From contig CM068828.1 of the NCBI GenBank assembly GCA_028554795.2, positions 7,395,720 through 7,459,719 of the forward strand: a stretch of DNA of 64,000 bases, given 5' to 3'. This document shows positions 30,000 through 42,895 of the stretch, piece by piece. The translations under genes and the position numbers were made by a program. The notes beneath the pieces are model-generated. The model was not told the origin of the DNA. It was given only the letters and a program-made list of their open reading frames with translations, and made no database searches. This DNA is from Sinohyriopsis cumingii (taxonomy: Eukaryota; Mollusca; Bivalvia; Unionida; Unionidae). The first letter of the stretch is position 1. Each line of letters opens with the position of its first letter.

Positions 30000-32900
30000 C
30001 GTCCCAGTATGTACGCATGCATGGAGTTGACATTGAAATGAGTATGTATGGTACCCGTGTACTGGAAAATTCAACAAAAGAGCCATGAGGTAGTTTCCCA
30101 GTTGATGCTGGTTTAGCTAGGTATGAATTTGCCCTTTCAGATGGTAGACTTTTTAAGGGGGGATTCTCCGCATAGAACACTATCCATACACAAAAAAGTA
30201 TGCTGGTTGGATAGTGCCACGGATTTTTAAATATATCTCATTTAAATAAGATGATATTTCATTTAAACAAAATATCTTGTTTACACAAGATAATATTTTG
30301 TTTATCTTGTTTAAGCAAATATTTATATTTAATAAAATCATGGCATTATCCAGCTGCTGCAGATAAGGAATATTGCTCTGGTAGATTAATCTAGTCAACA
30401 TACAACCAGAAGGATGTCTTTTGAGGATTTTGATTTCAGTAGAGACCAAATGGTGTGGTTCAGGAAAAAACAGATGGATATTTCAGTATAGGGTCAGTAA
30501 TAAATTGCAGCATTTTCATCCCCCCACCTGCAGTGAAATCCTGGCTGCATTTCTGAACATTGTGTTTTAAGCGTAAGTTGTTCCTAAATGAAAATGGTGC
30601 AGATTTCACATGTGATACAGACACAGTGACAGCTATTGTTATCTAATCCTTTTAAATCAAAAGTCATATTAACGTGAACTATTCACCAGAAATATAATTA
30701 AGTCTGTTTGATCCTAGATGAAAATTGAGCCAGTCTGTCCTCCAGTATGGTGTGAGTTAGGTCATTAATATGTAAAAGAGAAACTTTGTACGAAACATGG
30801 ACTGAAACAAAGTTTGTACATCTTTTCAGGAGAATCCAAGCTCATTTTTTGCAAAATATCCTTGCTTTTGTCTCCAGTTCAGGAATAAAATATGCATTTA
30901 ATGGACAACTGTATAAATAGTACAGAATTTAGATTATCCATCACTTTAATGGTATTCTTTAATTTATTTCTCCTGCTAGAGACATTTTTAAGAAAAAAAA
31001 TTCTGTGAATAAAATTTAGCATTAGTGTAGTTACTTTTCACCACATAAGTTGGCCATTTCGATAGGTATTCCCTTATTGAGAATGGGATCGTCCAATTAG
31101 GAATCGACTCGTCAAGTAACGTGATCGGTCACAAGATACCATTGACTTGTTAGCAAGATACCATTGACTCGTTAGCAAGATACCATTGACTCGTTAGCAA
31201 TATCAGCTGCTGATACAAATCTCTGAGTGCAGAGTACGAACAGCAAGGGGGAGGTTCTTTACCAATGTTGTAAATATTTTCTATGCATGCCGCCTAACAC
31301 ATAACAACAGAATTTGAAAATTAAAAAAGAAATGGTTAGTTTTACAAAGTAGATTTTGATTGTAAATATTTGACTGTTCATAATTTTTGATCACAAACTC
31401 ATTCATAGCTGTTATAAATAAAACAACAACAAAGATCCTGATCTGGCATAGCATAATGTGCCTGCAGATTTGGGTCTGTGTTGTTTGTTCTACTGATTAC
31501 TCATAACAAACTACACAGACCCAGATCTTCCAGTGCATAATGCTAATTTATTGTTAATGGACCCCCCCCCCCCCCCATGCTGCTTGTTATATCTGAGCCT
31601 GCTTTACATTGGCACCACCTACACAATTTTAGTATAACTTGACAGACTTGGTGCAATTGGCATGGCTTTTTTAAAAATATTTATTTCTGGTTTTGTATCA
31701 TAATCCTTTTTAGTGGTAGATATTAGGAACATAACTGTACTAATATATAATTAAAGACAAATGTTTAGTACATGTTTAAAATAATTTAAATGGATAAAAT
31801 GTAAACGTTTTATCTACAATATTTTACCAGCACAGGTATCTTAACACATTGTGAATGAATTTGTCTTATACACTTGCAAAAGATAGCGCGTCAAATTTTG
31901 TGAGAAAAATGTGGACCATGCATTTTGCATGTGTAATTTGTACATTTATTATGTATTTACTGAAGAGAATAAAAACAATAATGAACAAGTACTTTAAGAC
32001 AGATAGAAGTTGGGAGTTAGTGGCTATAATTACCTTAGACCAATTTATACATGAATTGCAAATGGCAAATGTCACTTGTCTTGTGCTGAATCACGGCATT
32101 ATAAAAATGTCGTTTGTCCTTTTGAAAAGGATTTATCTGTATTTATTATAGCTCTTGTAATGACTGCTTGCACACAGCAGTTCAAACATGAGCCAGATTT
32201 TTTAATTTTGGATTGCTGCAGAATAAAAACATCGTTAAATGTCATCTCTGCTCAAGGAAATATCATAGCTTTAAAAAAGTAATGAAGCACGCTTTATCAC
32301 ATTTTTAAGTTTACAGCAGCAACAAGTAATTTTTCCAGTCAGTGTCAATTTCAACATTTGCCAACAGGATATTTAATGCTGTAATGGAAGATATTTTATT
32401 TTGGAATCCTATCTTTCAATATATTTAGTTAAAACCTGAATCAGAAATAACTAAATCTTAAAACTTCTGTAATCGGAATGCAAAGACAGAAAATGTATGT
32501 ACAATTGTGTGCTGGAAAATGGGAGAGCTTCCAGGGGCTTCACCACCTGGGTCCTCACCAGGGGTTCATTTCCACACCACAAAATTACATTTTTGGACCC
32601 ACCCCTGTGAAGTTTTGACTTTTGGCATGTTTCTGGAACACACTGAGGCCCCAGAGTCCTGCATCTTTGTATGTAGATGTATCTTCGTGAGTACAATACC
32701 ATTTCTTATAAAGGAGGTCACTGTGATCATGCTTAAGTGACACAAGTTGTACATTTAGGTCATTATCTTTGGTGCCACTAGCCCCAGAGTTATCCAGCTT
32801 TGTAGATATGTCTTGTTTATTAGAAGTCCATTCCACCAAAAATAGGTCACTGTAATTAAACTGCAATTAATAACTGAATGAAAACATTAATAAGGAAGAT

Positions 32901-33880
32901 AATTATCAATGATGGGCCACAGTTGGGTTTTAAAAAAATCAGTTTTTTGAGTGGATAAAATCACATGTCATTGCGCATGTAGTTTCTTGTTAGAAAAAAA
33001 TGTATGCAGAATCTTTGCTAGCCAAAGCAAAAGTTTTTAAAATCACTTAATCTGGTGTTTACAGGAATTAAACACTATGTCATCGCTAATGCCTTAAATT
33101 CTGCACATTTGCTGTGACATTAAGGTCAGCATAAGCTTCTTAGAAGATTATTCCAGTCTGGCAAAAATTGCAAAGTGAACAATTTGTCCTAACCTATGTC
33201 ACTTGTTCACATTGGTGAAAAATGTGTAATCTCGTATAATTCTGGTTTTCTCTTACATAGTTACCGATTTGTGTTTTTTCATGGAACTATTGATCTTCTT
33301 AAGTCTGTCAAATACAGACACTCTACAGTTTTACTGCAGTCGATTTTGTGCCAGCAAGGCACACAGTTCAGCAGCTTTCCGGAATACAAGGGCAAAGTGC
33401 GTACTTAAAGAAAGGTAGTGGTTTAGAAGGTAAGTACACATAGGGGTTTCTTTTTAGCTTGGTGTTTTATGACACAAATACAAGCAGGTTATTTAATGCC
33501 AAAGGTGTTTGAGTAAATTGCCTTTCACAAGGACAAACCACAGTAGCCAAACCAGGCTGGTCCAGTGGTATGTTTTTGAAACCTGCACTCTGGTTCGGAA
33601 TTTGGCATTAACCACTGAGCCACTGTGGCTGCTGTCTCCATTAGAGACATGCAGGAGGTGTATCTGTATTACATGTATTTTGCACCCCCTAGAATTATGT
33701 AAACATGTCTGTTAAAAGAAAATTTAAATTACACTTTGGTTTCTGCATCATACAGGAAATTCAAGGAAATAAATTTTGATGTGTTCGTGGTAGAGTGACT
33801 TTTTTCATTGAGGTTGGGCAGGTGCATAAATGTAATTACTGCTGCACAGTTGACCTTACTTTAAAGTCCTACATCATTAA
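30000..33880. other. Intergenic stretch, no gene seen
   Basis: No convincing exon was recognised. It contains a 22-bp repeat in three copies at about 31133-31200 (AGATACCATTGACTCGTTAG), poly-C runs at 31562-31576, and degenerate units of the TCCTAAATGAAAATGGTGC repeat near 30580. Overlapping ORFs at 31855-32282 and 32451-32866 lie on both strands and match no known family. Confidence 0.4.
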
Positions 33881-34295
33881 CCTTTTCATTTTTAGCTGGA
33901 CTCATTCTAGACCAGAAGACACCAGACCATTTTCATTTTTAGCTGGACTGGTCCTAGACCAGAAGACACCAGACCATTTTCATTTTTAGCTGGACTGGTC
34001 CTAGACCAGAAGAGACGAGACCATTTTCATTTTTAGCTGGACTCGTACTAGACCAGAAGACACCAGACCATTTTCATTTTTAGCTGGACTGGTCCTAGAC
34101 CAGAAGACACCAGACCATTTTCATTTTTAGCTGGACTGGTCCTAGACCAGAAGACACCTGACCATTTTCATTTTTAGCTGGACTGGTCCTAGACCAGAAG
34201 ACACCAGACCATTTTCATTTTTAGCTGGACTGGTCCTAGACCAGAAGACACCAGACCATTTTCATTTTTAGCTGGACTGGTCCTAGACCAGAAGA
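33881..34295 (+). repeat. 47-bp minisatellite with internal palindrome
   Basis: About 8.8 units of CCATTTTCATTTTTAGCTGG plus ACTGGTCCTAGACCAGAAGA and CACCAGA. Each unit holds CTGGTC-CTA-GACCAG, a 6-bp perfect stem with a 3-base loop. The last unit runs without a break into the longer dispersed repeat beginning TTTTTAGCTGG at about 34265, so the array is an amplified head of that repeat. Confidence 0.95.
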
Positions 34296-35100
34296 GCTTG
34301 TGGAATGCCGTTTTCTGCTGTCCATCCGTCTGTTAGTACATGTTTGTTATCACTGCTCCTTCTAAACTGCTTGGAGGATAGCCATGAAACGTTACACACT
34401 ATCTAGTTAGTCCTAAATGAAAATGGTGCTGCTCAGACATCCAGTGTGGCTACTGTATCTGTCATCTTGAAAATCTTGAGATGCTAAACTTCCTAAATAT
34501 ATGGTTAATATCAGTGTGGGGTTTTCACTTAAAGACGTCATATGATTGCTACTTGTTCCTAAATGAAAATTTTGCCAGTCGGATGTCCAATATAGTTGTA
34601 TTATCAGCCATCTTGAAAATCATGTTATTGCTACTCAATCCTGAATGGAAAGTCATATCAGCATGGAATTTTCTTCAGAAGATTTGTTATGAGGTCTGGT
34701 TGGTCCTAAATGAAAATGCTTTAACTTAAATATCCAATATGGCTGCCACAGTCTTCTGCCGTTTTTAAAATCTTGTTATTCCTACTTCTGGATGGATGTT
34801 TTTTTTTTTACTTAGAGCCTTCATGTGATGTCTTGTTGGGCTAAAAAAAATGGTGCTGATTTTATATTCATTATGGCCATCACGGCAGTGATCTTGAACA
34901 TGGTGCCAATCTGGCCACAATGAACCAGTCGCTAATCTTGTCTGTAATTCTCCTGAATTGATGGCTATATCAGGATAAGGGTTTTCATCTGATGGTGTCT
35001 AGTTTGGCCCAAGAGAAAAGTGGTGTCGATCTTAAATCAATATGGCTGCCAATTTGGCTAATTTTACAATCGTATCACTCAGGAATTTCAGAGATGGCTT
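34296..35100 (+). repeat. Dispersed repeat of the TTTTTAGCT type, degenerate tandem body
   Basis: After the head come CTGTCCATCCGTCTGTTAG and CTCCTTCTAAACTGCTTGGA, then several units of about 140-155 bases each opening with (A/T)GTT(A/G)GTCCTAAATGAAAAT (34409, 34555, 34699, with weaker relatives to 35000) and containing a TATGGCTGCCA-like and a TTGAAAATCTTG-like block. Repeats opening with TTTTTAGCT and a CCGTC-rich segment are, from memory, common in molluscs. The class is uncertain. Confidence 0.7.
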
Positions 35101-35479
35101 CAACTGTTGGCAATTAAAAATAAAAAAATTTATTGAATTGCTGTCTTTGCTAATATGAAAGTGCTATATATTTCATTGCAATTTTTATAGATAACTACAG
35201 TGCTTCCAGTTGTTTAAGTGTTTAAGGCTCTACAGCTACTTAAGTTTACAAAATCTGCAGAATTTAGTTTTAACTTTACCCTAGCGCCACTCCACCCACC
35301 TGACATTGCCAATACATATAAAAATATTTACAAAAGTCAAATTTATGCATAAAATGCCCATGCAAGTTATTCTTCTGTACCTGAATAATATCCTTCATCA
35401 AAGAGATGCAGTTAGTACGCCTGATTTAAGGTCTGTTAGAAGTAAAATGACATTATATAGTAGGACTCTCAAAATACAG

Positions 35480-36671
35480 GTCCGCTGGTATGGAACATTG
35501 CTCCTAGTGGCATAATGGCATTTCTCCTTGTATTTCTTCTTGTCATAAATCTGGTTTTATGGATAAAAGACCAACAGTTGCAAGTATGTGTACTGATTAT
35601 AAGAAGGTGAATAGAGTGACAGAAACAGATTCATTCCCATTACCAAGAATCAATGACTGTATTGATAAGATCGGGAATGCCAAGTATGTCACCATGTTTG
35701 ACCTTCTAAAAGGATTTTGGCAAATTCCACTAAGAGAAAGAGCAAAGGATATTTTAGCTTTCGTGACTCCAGATGGACTTTACTAATATAAAGTAATGCT
35801 GTTTGGGATGAAAGGGTCGCCAGGTACATTTAAACGTCTCATGAATATGATTACCTCTGGTCTAGACAATTGTGATGCTTACATCGATGATGTCATGATC
35901 TACAATGACACCAGGAAAGACCATTTAGCATCAATTTGGAAATTCTTTGACAGACTCGCTGATGCATGTTTGACAGTTTATCTAAAAGTGAGTTCTGCAA
36001 TGCTAGAGTAACTTTTCTAGGACATATCGTGGGGCATGGACAAGTTAAACCAATAGATGCTAAGGTCAAGCTATCTCTGAATTTCCCGTGCCTGTTAATA
36101 AAAAGCAACTGATACGAGTTTTGGGTATGGCTGGATACTATCGAAAATTTTGTTCCAATTTTTCTATAATTGCTGAACCCCTGACAAATTTATTGAGTAA
36201 GAAAAACAAGTTCCTTTGGACTGAAAAATGTCAGGAGGCTTTTGACAAGTTAAAAGCCATACTTAAAAGGGTGCCAGTTCTTACAGCTCCAAATTTCAGC
36301 CAATCATTTAAACTGTCTGTTGATGCAAGTGATGCTGGTGTTGGAGGAGTTTTGATTCAAGAAGATGAAAATGGTCATCCAGTGTGCTATTTTTCTAAGA
36401 AATTAAATAAGCACCAAAGAAATTATTCAGTAATCGAGAAGGATTGTTTGGCTTTGATATTGGCATTACGGCATATTGAAGTTTACATTAGTTCAGCTCC
36501 TTCTTTGATTATTGTATTTAGTGACCACAACCCCTTTACTTTCATCGGCAAGATGAAAAATAAAATCAAATACTATTAAGGTGGAGTTTATTGTTACATG
36601 AATATAATCATGACATCAGGCTCATCAAGGGAAAAGATAATTTAATAGCAGATGCACTTTCCCATGTATAA
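35480..36671 (+). pseudogene. Ty3/gypsy retrotransposon reverse transcriptase-RNase H
   Basis: The RT includes Cys-Thr-Asp-Tyr-Lys-Lys-Val-Asn (35588-35611), Phe-Pro-Leu-Pro-Arg, Thr-Met-Phe-Asp-Leu-Leu-Lys-Gly, Phe-Gly-Met-Lys and the active-site Tyr-Ile-Asp-Asp (35881-35892). RNase H follows with Asp-Ala-Ser-Asp (36322-36333), Tyr-Phe-Ser-Lys-Lys-Leu, Glu-Lys-Asp and Asp-His-Asn, closing with Ala-Asp-Ala-Leu-Ser near 36649-36663. Breaks are one in-frame stop at 35783-35785 (Gln position) and frameshifts near 35987, 36068 and 36555. The N-terminal part before 35540 is heavily degraded. No gag, protease or integrase was seen. Only about 120 bases separate the RNase H stop from a purine tract and the LTR. 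Confidence 0.92.
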
Positions 36672-36792
36672 CGATGTATTGTTTCATGTACACTGTGTGT
36701 AATTTATATTAGTTCTTTTTAATCTCATGTATAATTAGTATGTGGTAAAATGAAAGCTTTATCATATAAATCTTTTTCTTTATGGGGGGCAG

Positions 36793-37583
36793 TGTTATGT
36801 ATATGTGATTTAATTTATATCTGATTTAATTGTTTGTAAGTTTTAAAATCTTTTTCTTTTTTAATTTCATTATATGTCAAAATTATTGTAGTTTTGTTTA
36901 CTAGGAACTTGATACTTTTCCAGAAAACAGTTTGACCTTGACTGTTCTTTTTGTAAACAGTTAAAGCTGTCCTAGTTCCTGACCTTAATTCAAAATTAGT
37001 AACAGTTATGTGAACAGTTTTTTAAAATTTATTTTTATTGTGGGAATAATAAGGCTGAGATCAAGGCTGTATTGAATACATGACCCTAGGCTTGTAAATA
37101 GTTTTATTGAAGTAAACAACTTTTTTCTATTTCATTCTTTGAGTAAAATGATTGGTTCTTGTCATTGCCATTCGGAGAGTACATGATGTAAACATGATCA
37201 TATGATCCTTATCTGGGCATCAGTTTTGTGCAATATTCAAGTTTTAAACCATTGCCTAGAGAGAGAGAGATCAGAGTCGGGCTTCTAAACACTGGGATGT
37301 AAAGGTGTTTCTTTTGTTATGTTATTTTGGGAATAACATTTTAATGTTTTTTCGAATTATTTGGATTCTAAGGGACTAAGTTGTTTCTCTGGAAGTATTT
37401 TGAGTGCTTATTCAGAATTCTTGGATTATTTTTGGATTTGATTCTTAAGACCGTAAGTTTTTATTTTTTCATTTTTTTTTACACTATCTTTCCAGGGAAG
37501 TTAAATTATTTGTTAAATTTTTCAAAGCTTGTTGTTTTCACTTTTTCTTGTGTTGCTGTTTATTTGAGCATAAACACCTAACA
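36793..37583 (+). mobile_element. LTR (3') of the Ty3/gypsy element
   Basis: The block starts TGTTATG right after a GGGGGGCAG polypurine tract (36784-36792) and ends CCTAACA, giving TGTTA/TAACA ends. A second copy of the same sequence lies at 38434-39448. Similarity seems to run a few bases past the end (TAAGA), so the 3' border is uncertain. It contains a GAGAGAGAGA run and T-rich tracts. Confidence 0.8.
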
Positions 37584-37894
37584 TAAGAGTATCAAAAGTC
37601 TACTAATGGTGTCTAGTTTGTGGTAAATGAAAATGGTACAGATCTTTCATCCAGTATTGCTGCCGCAGTTGGTAATTTAAAAATCATGCCACTTGAATAT
37701 CGGAGATGGTTTCAATACTAAGCAGTAAAAAGAACATGATCTGATCAAGACTGTCTGGCAATTCTTCACAGTGAGTACAGTAAGGATTCTTTTTTCGGTA
37801 TAGTACTCCAAATCTTTGTTATTTACTAGTTGCATACATTCTTCAACTGTTTTGAATTCACATAAATAAATTTGTCCACTTTTATGATATGCTT

Positions 37895-38395
37895 CTGCAA
37901 TGGGAGACTAAATATTATGGTAGGCTTCTGCTATTGAAGACTAAATATTATGATAGGCTTCTGCTATTGAAGACTAAATATTATGATAGACTTCTGCTAT
38001 GGAAGACTAAATAGTATGATAGGTTTCTGCTAGGCTTATTATTCTGCTATGGGAGGCACTACATATTAAGATAGGCTTCTGTAAATATTATGATAGGCTT
38101 CTGCTATGGGAGACTGTTGATATTAAGATAGGCTTCTGCTGTGGGAGACTAAATATTATGATTAGCTTCTGCTAGACTAAATATTCTGGCTATGGGAGAC
38201 TACATATTATGATAGGCTTCTGCTGTGGGAGACTAAATATTACGATTGGCTTCTGCTAAATATTCTGCTTTGAGAGAGACAGTACATATTATGATAGGCT
38301 TCTGCTGTGGGAAACTAAATATTATGATAGGCTTCAGCTATGGGAGACTGTAAATATGATAGGCTTCTGCTATGGGAGACCATAATTTACAGTGA
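37895..38395 (+). repeat. Degenerate 33-bp minisatellite
   Basis: About 14 units of ATGATAGGCTTCTGCTATGG plus GAGACTAAATATT, with deletions and partial units (for example at 38030 and 38165). It sits between the two LTR copies. Confidence 0.92.
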
Positions 38396-38433
38396 ATTGT
38401 CAGATCTTGCATCCTGATTGGTCATTGAAAGAT

Positions 38434-39448
38434 TGTTACATATATCTGATTTAATTTATATTTATTTTAATTTTATTGTTCGTTTGTCAGCTTTAATTTT
38501 TTTTAATTCTATTGCTTGCTATTATAATATAATCTTGATTACCTGATTTGGATTTTTTTTCAAGAAAATAGTTTGACCTTGACAGTTTATTTGGTAAACA
38601 CTTAAAGCTGACCTAGTTCCTATCCTTAATTCAAAATTGGTAACAGCCACGTGAACAAGTTCTTTTTTGTATATGTTTTTATTGTGGGAATAATAAGAGG
38701 GAGATCAAGGCTGTGTTGGATATGTGACCCTCGACTTGTATAAAGTTTTTAGTGAAGTAAGCAACTTTTATTCTCGGAGTGAAATGATTGGTTTTTATCA
38801 AGGTCATACCGGGGCTACATAATTGTTTTTATGTAAACATGATCACGTGATCCTCTATTTTGCAATTAGGCATTTCCAGAATTGCGCATTACATAGTTTT
38901 AATAGTGATGCTTAGAGAGAAATCTCACAGTCTGGGCTTAAAAATGCTTGATGTCAAGTCATTTCCTTCTGTTAAAGCCGGTTTTCGAGTTATATGTTAA
39001 TTGTTCTTCAGATTATTTGGATTTTAAAAGATTAATTCATTTCTCTGGAAATATTTTTGTGCTCATATAGAATTCCTGAACAAAGACATTTCTTAAACAT
39101 TTTATTCAGATTTCCAACACCAGAGTGTTACCTCTTGTGTTTCTACAAGGAACTATAGACCACAACACAATACAATATACAGCATATGTCATCGCCTTCC
39201 ATCTTGGATTCTTCATCAGGACTTTAACTTTATTTCATTTGAACATTTCAGTATTAGGACTTCTAAAATTTTATTTGTGGATTATTCTTGGATTATTTTT
39301 GGATTTGATTCTTAAAACTGTAAGTTCTTATTTTTTTTTCATTTTTACAGTATTTTTCTAGGGAAATAAATTATTTGTTATATTTTTCAAAGCTTGTTGC
39401 TTTCACACTTTCTTGTGTCGCTGTTTATTTGAGCCTAAACACGTAACA
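38434..39448 (+). mobile_element. Solo LTR related to 36793-37583
   Basis: Starts TGTTACA and ends GTAACA. Long stretches match the first LTR, including TAGTTTGACCTTGAC, ATTGTGGGAATAATAAG, GAGATCAAGGCTGT, GGATTATTTTTGGATTTGATTC and TTTTTCAAAGCTTGTTG. It carries about 200 extra bases around 39075-39275. No pol sequence adjoins and no target duplication was identified. Confidence 0.8.
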
Positions 39449-39537
39449 TAAGAATATAGACATTCAATGCAGGGCTACAAGCACTAGCAAGATGGTAGTG
39501 CTGTATAAACATAGGACATTTAAGTAATTTAGCTTCA

Positions 39538-39791
39538 GGGGCCCCGAGTGTCCGAGTGGTCTAAAGCGCTCTCCGTTTCGGATCACTGCCATCTCACCTC
39601 TGTCTGCGTGGGTTCAAGTCTCGGATTTGGCTAATGTTGGTATGTGAGAAAGCTTGCCAGTAGCTTCTCGTGGGTCGGTGGTTCTTTCCGGGGTTTTTCC
39701 GGGTTCTTCCTCCACCATTAATACTGGCCGCCATGTATAGCCTATCGTGTGCTGAAAAATGGTGTTAAACCCTACAACAACAACAACAACA
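39538..39791 (+). mobile_element. SINE-B, full length
   Basis: Head GGGGCCCCGAGTGTCCGAGT, B box GGGTTCAAGTC, body and (ACA)n tail as in the 22131 copy. It is flanked by a 13-base duplication TAATTTAGCTTCA at 39525-39537 and 39792-39804. Confidence 0.96.
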
Positions 39792-39804
39792 TAATTTAGC
39801 TTCA

Positions 39805-41459
39805 AGAGGGTTCTGATACTTTTCCAGATCTTCCACCCAAGGAACATTTAAAATGTTTGAAATCTCTCTTAACCAAATGGTACAAGAAAGTTTGTATTTT
39901 CTTACTGCTTTGGCACATTCCTCCCATCTGATCCTGGTTCATTACTTGCCCATCTACACCTGTCCTGAATAATTATGGTTGTTATCCTGACTGGTTTGTG
40001 CAGTTTCCAACAAGTCAGCTTGTGCTCTCTCTCTCTTTCATGTCCATTCCAATGTAAGAACTCCAAGAACCTGAAAGCCATACTTAGTTGGCTTTCCTAC
40101 CAGAGGTCAGGGATAAACTGGACTAGGTACATTCAGGTAATATATATACTCCATGTTTACATTTAGAATTTCCTTTTCCCTGCCATTTGCATGCAGTCTA
40201 TTTTTCACATTCGGCACATCAGTGCCTCAATCTACCCTTAAAGGTTTTATAAACTTTTGCCAGTCAGTTCAGTGTATTTTCCAGTTCTGTCAGTTCCTTT
40301 TTTTGAATTGTTTTCAGAATAAGAAGCTGATCTCACCCCTGCAAATGAAAATGTTACACAGGAAACTCAAGTGTAGATCATTGACCTTGCACTTTGCACA
40401 TAAAAAGCATGATTCTTCAAAATAACTGAAATTCTTGTTCAGAAATAAAATCACCAGCCTGTATTAAACCTTTATTAGCATTGCTAGGCTAGAATCTTCA
40501 TTTATGCATCTAATAGCTTTAAGAATACAAATTATTCTATATCATTTTTTTTATTTAGAAAGGTTCTTTTGTGTATTTTTGATATGTCTCAAAAGAATTT
40601 TCATGTGCATTCTGTATAGATCTGGGTTTTTGTTTCTTTGCGCACATCATTGTCTGAAAAGTTTGCTACTGTGGAAAACAAAATCCCTTAATCTGCCACC
40701 ATGTCTAATAAATATTCATCACTGCATTCTTTGAATGTTAGGTACTTTTCTCCCTTTGTATTACTGACAAGTTTTTCAAGATCGTTGACAAGTTTAGCAG
40801 TATTACTGTCAGTTTAGTGGTATCACTGACAAGTTTAGCTGTATCACTGACAATTTTATCACTATCGCTTATTTATGAAATTGTAGACATCCTAATTGGT
40901 CTGACAAAATTATCAGCATCACTGTCACTTAATTGTGCCCACATCTCATCCTTTGTCATTTGTTCAGCCTTCTCTTCAACAACATGCTAATTGATAGTGT
41001 TCTCCAGGAAATTTTACATGATTTCCAAAAGATCACTTTTTCAGTCAAGTAAATCAGTTAAATTATAGATTTTCAAGGTTTGTGATCAGGTAAAATCCAT
41101 AAAAAGTTCAGTATCCTTCAAGATCCTTGCCTGTTTGAGATAATGTCATGTCTTCTTTGGTATGCCATATCCTGTTGCGCAATTCGATAACCTGTAAAAT
41201 TTTAAATAGATTTATTTACAAATTGAAAAGATCGGTTGTACTGCATGATATCATTTTTTGTCACTGGATCGCCAAAGGTAATTCCTGTGTGAGGTCATAG
41301 TTTATTCAGGTCAGGTCAGCTGTAATATTTGAACTGTTGTATACGGTACTTAGTGTTCAACGAGGCTGTTTAGGCCAAACAAAGATGTGTTTCTTATTGC
41401 ACTGGTTTTAAAATTAAGATAGGTAGGCAGATTTTTTTTAAAAACAAAAAAATCCCCAT

Positions 41460-41460
<1 letters not shown>
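39805..41460. other. Intergenic stretch, no gene seen
   Basis: No recognisable exon. ORFs at 39975-40166, 40153-40425 and 40504-40734 are hydrophobic, T-rich readings with no domain. A short TATCACTGACAAGTTTAGC repeat occurs around 40780-40850. Confidence 0.45.

Positions 41461-41462
<2 letters not shown>

Positions 41463-41542
<80 letters not shown>
41463..41542. repeat. (AT)n microsatellite
   Basis: AT run of about 80 bases. Confidence 0.97.
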
Positions 41543-41548
<6 letters not shown>

Positions 41549-41599
41549 TATTAGTATATATGATTACTGAACGTTCCAAGTACTCGGCTATTTTTTTGT

Positions 41600-41880
41600 T
41601 ATTATTTTTTTTATTTACACATATATATATATATATTATATATTATAATGATTAATATATATAATGTTTGCGTCACGTATTGGGCTAAACAAGCTCAGTT
41701 AGATGCAAAATCAATATCGGGAATTTTTATTTATATTTTTAAAATTTATTTTTTATATTTATATTTTTAAAATTTATTTTTTATTTACACATATATATTA
41801 TAATGATTAGTATATATAATATACACATCAAGTATTGGACTAAACAAGCTTAATTAGGTAGATGCACTCATCATTATCAG
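41600..41880 (-). repeat. AT-rich tandem copies of the CCCAGTACTTGA-type repeat, inverted
   Basis: Two copies of a TTTACACATATATAT ... ATAATGATTA(A/G)TATATATAAT ... GTATTGG(G/A)CTAAACAAGCT(C/T)A block at about 41613-41735 and 41784-41880. The reverse complement of the CTAAACAAGCTCAGTTAGATGC part matches 24605-24640. Confidence 0.6.
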
Positions 41881-42061
41881 GAATTTTTTTGTTTTCAGTT
41901 TTTTTAACCCAAGGCAAAAAGGTGCTAGGGTTGGCAGAGAAACCCAGAGACAGTTGGCCAACCAGAAATACACATGTACATGTATATATTTTTTCCGGCT
42001 TTACAATATTTCCACTGAAAAGTGTACAAATTCCACCGTGGACATTCACTACAGATGCAGT

Positions 42062-42270
42062 ATTGGATACAGCTGCAGAAGAAATGGTTCATGGTAGTTT
42101 TTGTGGGTTTGATGTCATTTTTCAGCATATGATAGGCTATACATTATGGTCCATATATTTATTGGAGGAAAAACCCAGAAAACCCCAAAAAGGACCATCA
42201 ACCCATGGGAAGATACTGGCAAGCTTTCTCACATACCCTTGTTGGCTGAGCTGGTACTCAAATCTGTATG
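42062..42270 (-). repeat. SINE-B fragment, diverged, minus strand
   Basis: The reverse complement follows the SINE-B body (GGTATGTGAGAAAGCTTGCC, CCCATGGGTTGATGGTCC, TTTTTCCTCC, ATAGCCTATCATATGCTGAA). The tRNA-like head is not recognisable. ORFs at 41862-42361 cross it and are not genes. Confidence 0.7.
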
Positions 42271-42689
42271 GACCAGTGTTTCCCTTTACCCTCATTTGCG
42301 CTTCAGAGACCCCCAAATTTTTAATTTGACCCCAAGTTTTGATACCAAAGTTTGTTTTTAACTCAGTCTGACCCCCAGTTTGACACCAATGTGATTTTTG
42401 ACTCTCAGGCTTGCACCCCTAGGGGATACACTGGTATGGACAGAGGTGAGGTGTCTGATCTGCAAAGGTGAGCACCTTAGACCACTTGACAAACTGATGC
42501 CCCAGAAGAAATTGCATTGGAGTTGTTGGATATTTGTCTGAAAAATATGACTATTGGGTGCAGAAATTGTATTAAAACTACTGTTGAGAGGTGAGTTTAT
42601 TTGTTTTTATAGGTTGGCATTTCAACCATGCCTTACTGGAGATGGTTTGCAAGATCAATAACAGCAGTATATATGGTCTGCATTACAGT

Positions 42690-42895
42690 GTGCTGGCAGG
42701 CATTTATCTGCATTAGTGTGCTGGTAGGCATTTATCTGCATTACAGTGTGCAGGCAGGCATTTATCTGCATTACAGTGTGCTGGTATGCATTTATCTGCA
42801 TTAGTGTGCTGGTAGACACTTATCTGCATTACAGTGTGCTGGCAGGTATTTATCTGCATTACAGTGTGCTGGCAGGCATTTATCTGCACAGACTC
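42690..42895. repeat. 30/27-bp minisatellite
   Basis: About seven units of CAGTGTGCTGG(C/T)AGGCATTT plus ATCTGCATTA; two units lack the ACA trinucleotide. The opposing ORFs across the array are artefacts of a period divisible by three. Confidence 0.94.

Noticed and set aside
41862-42329. 155-codon plus-strand ORF
   Set aside because: Most of it is the antisense of a diverged SINE-B; no domain is visible.
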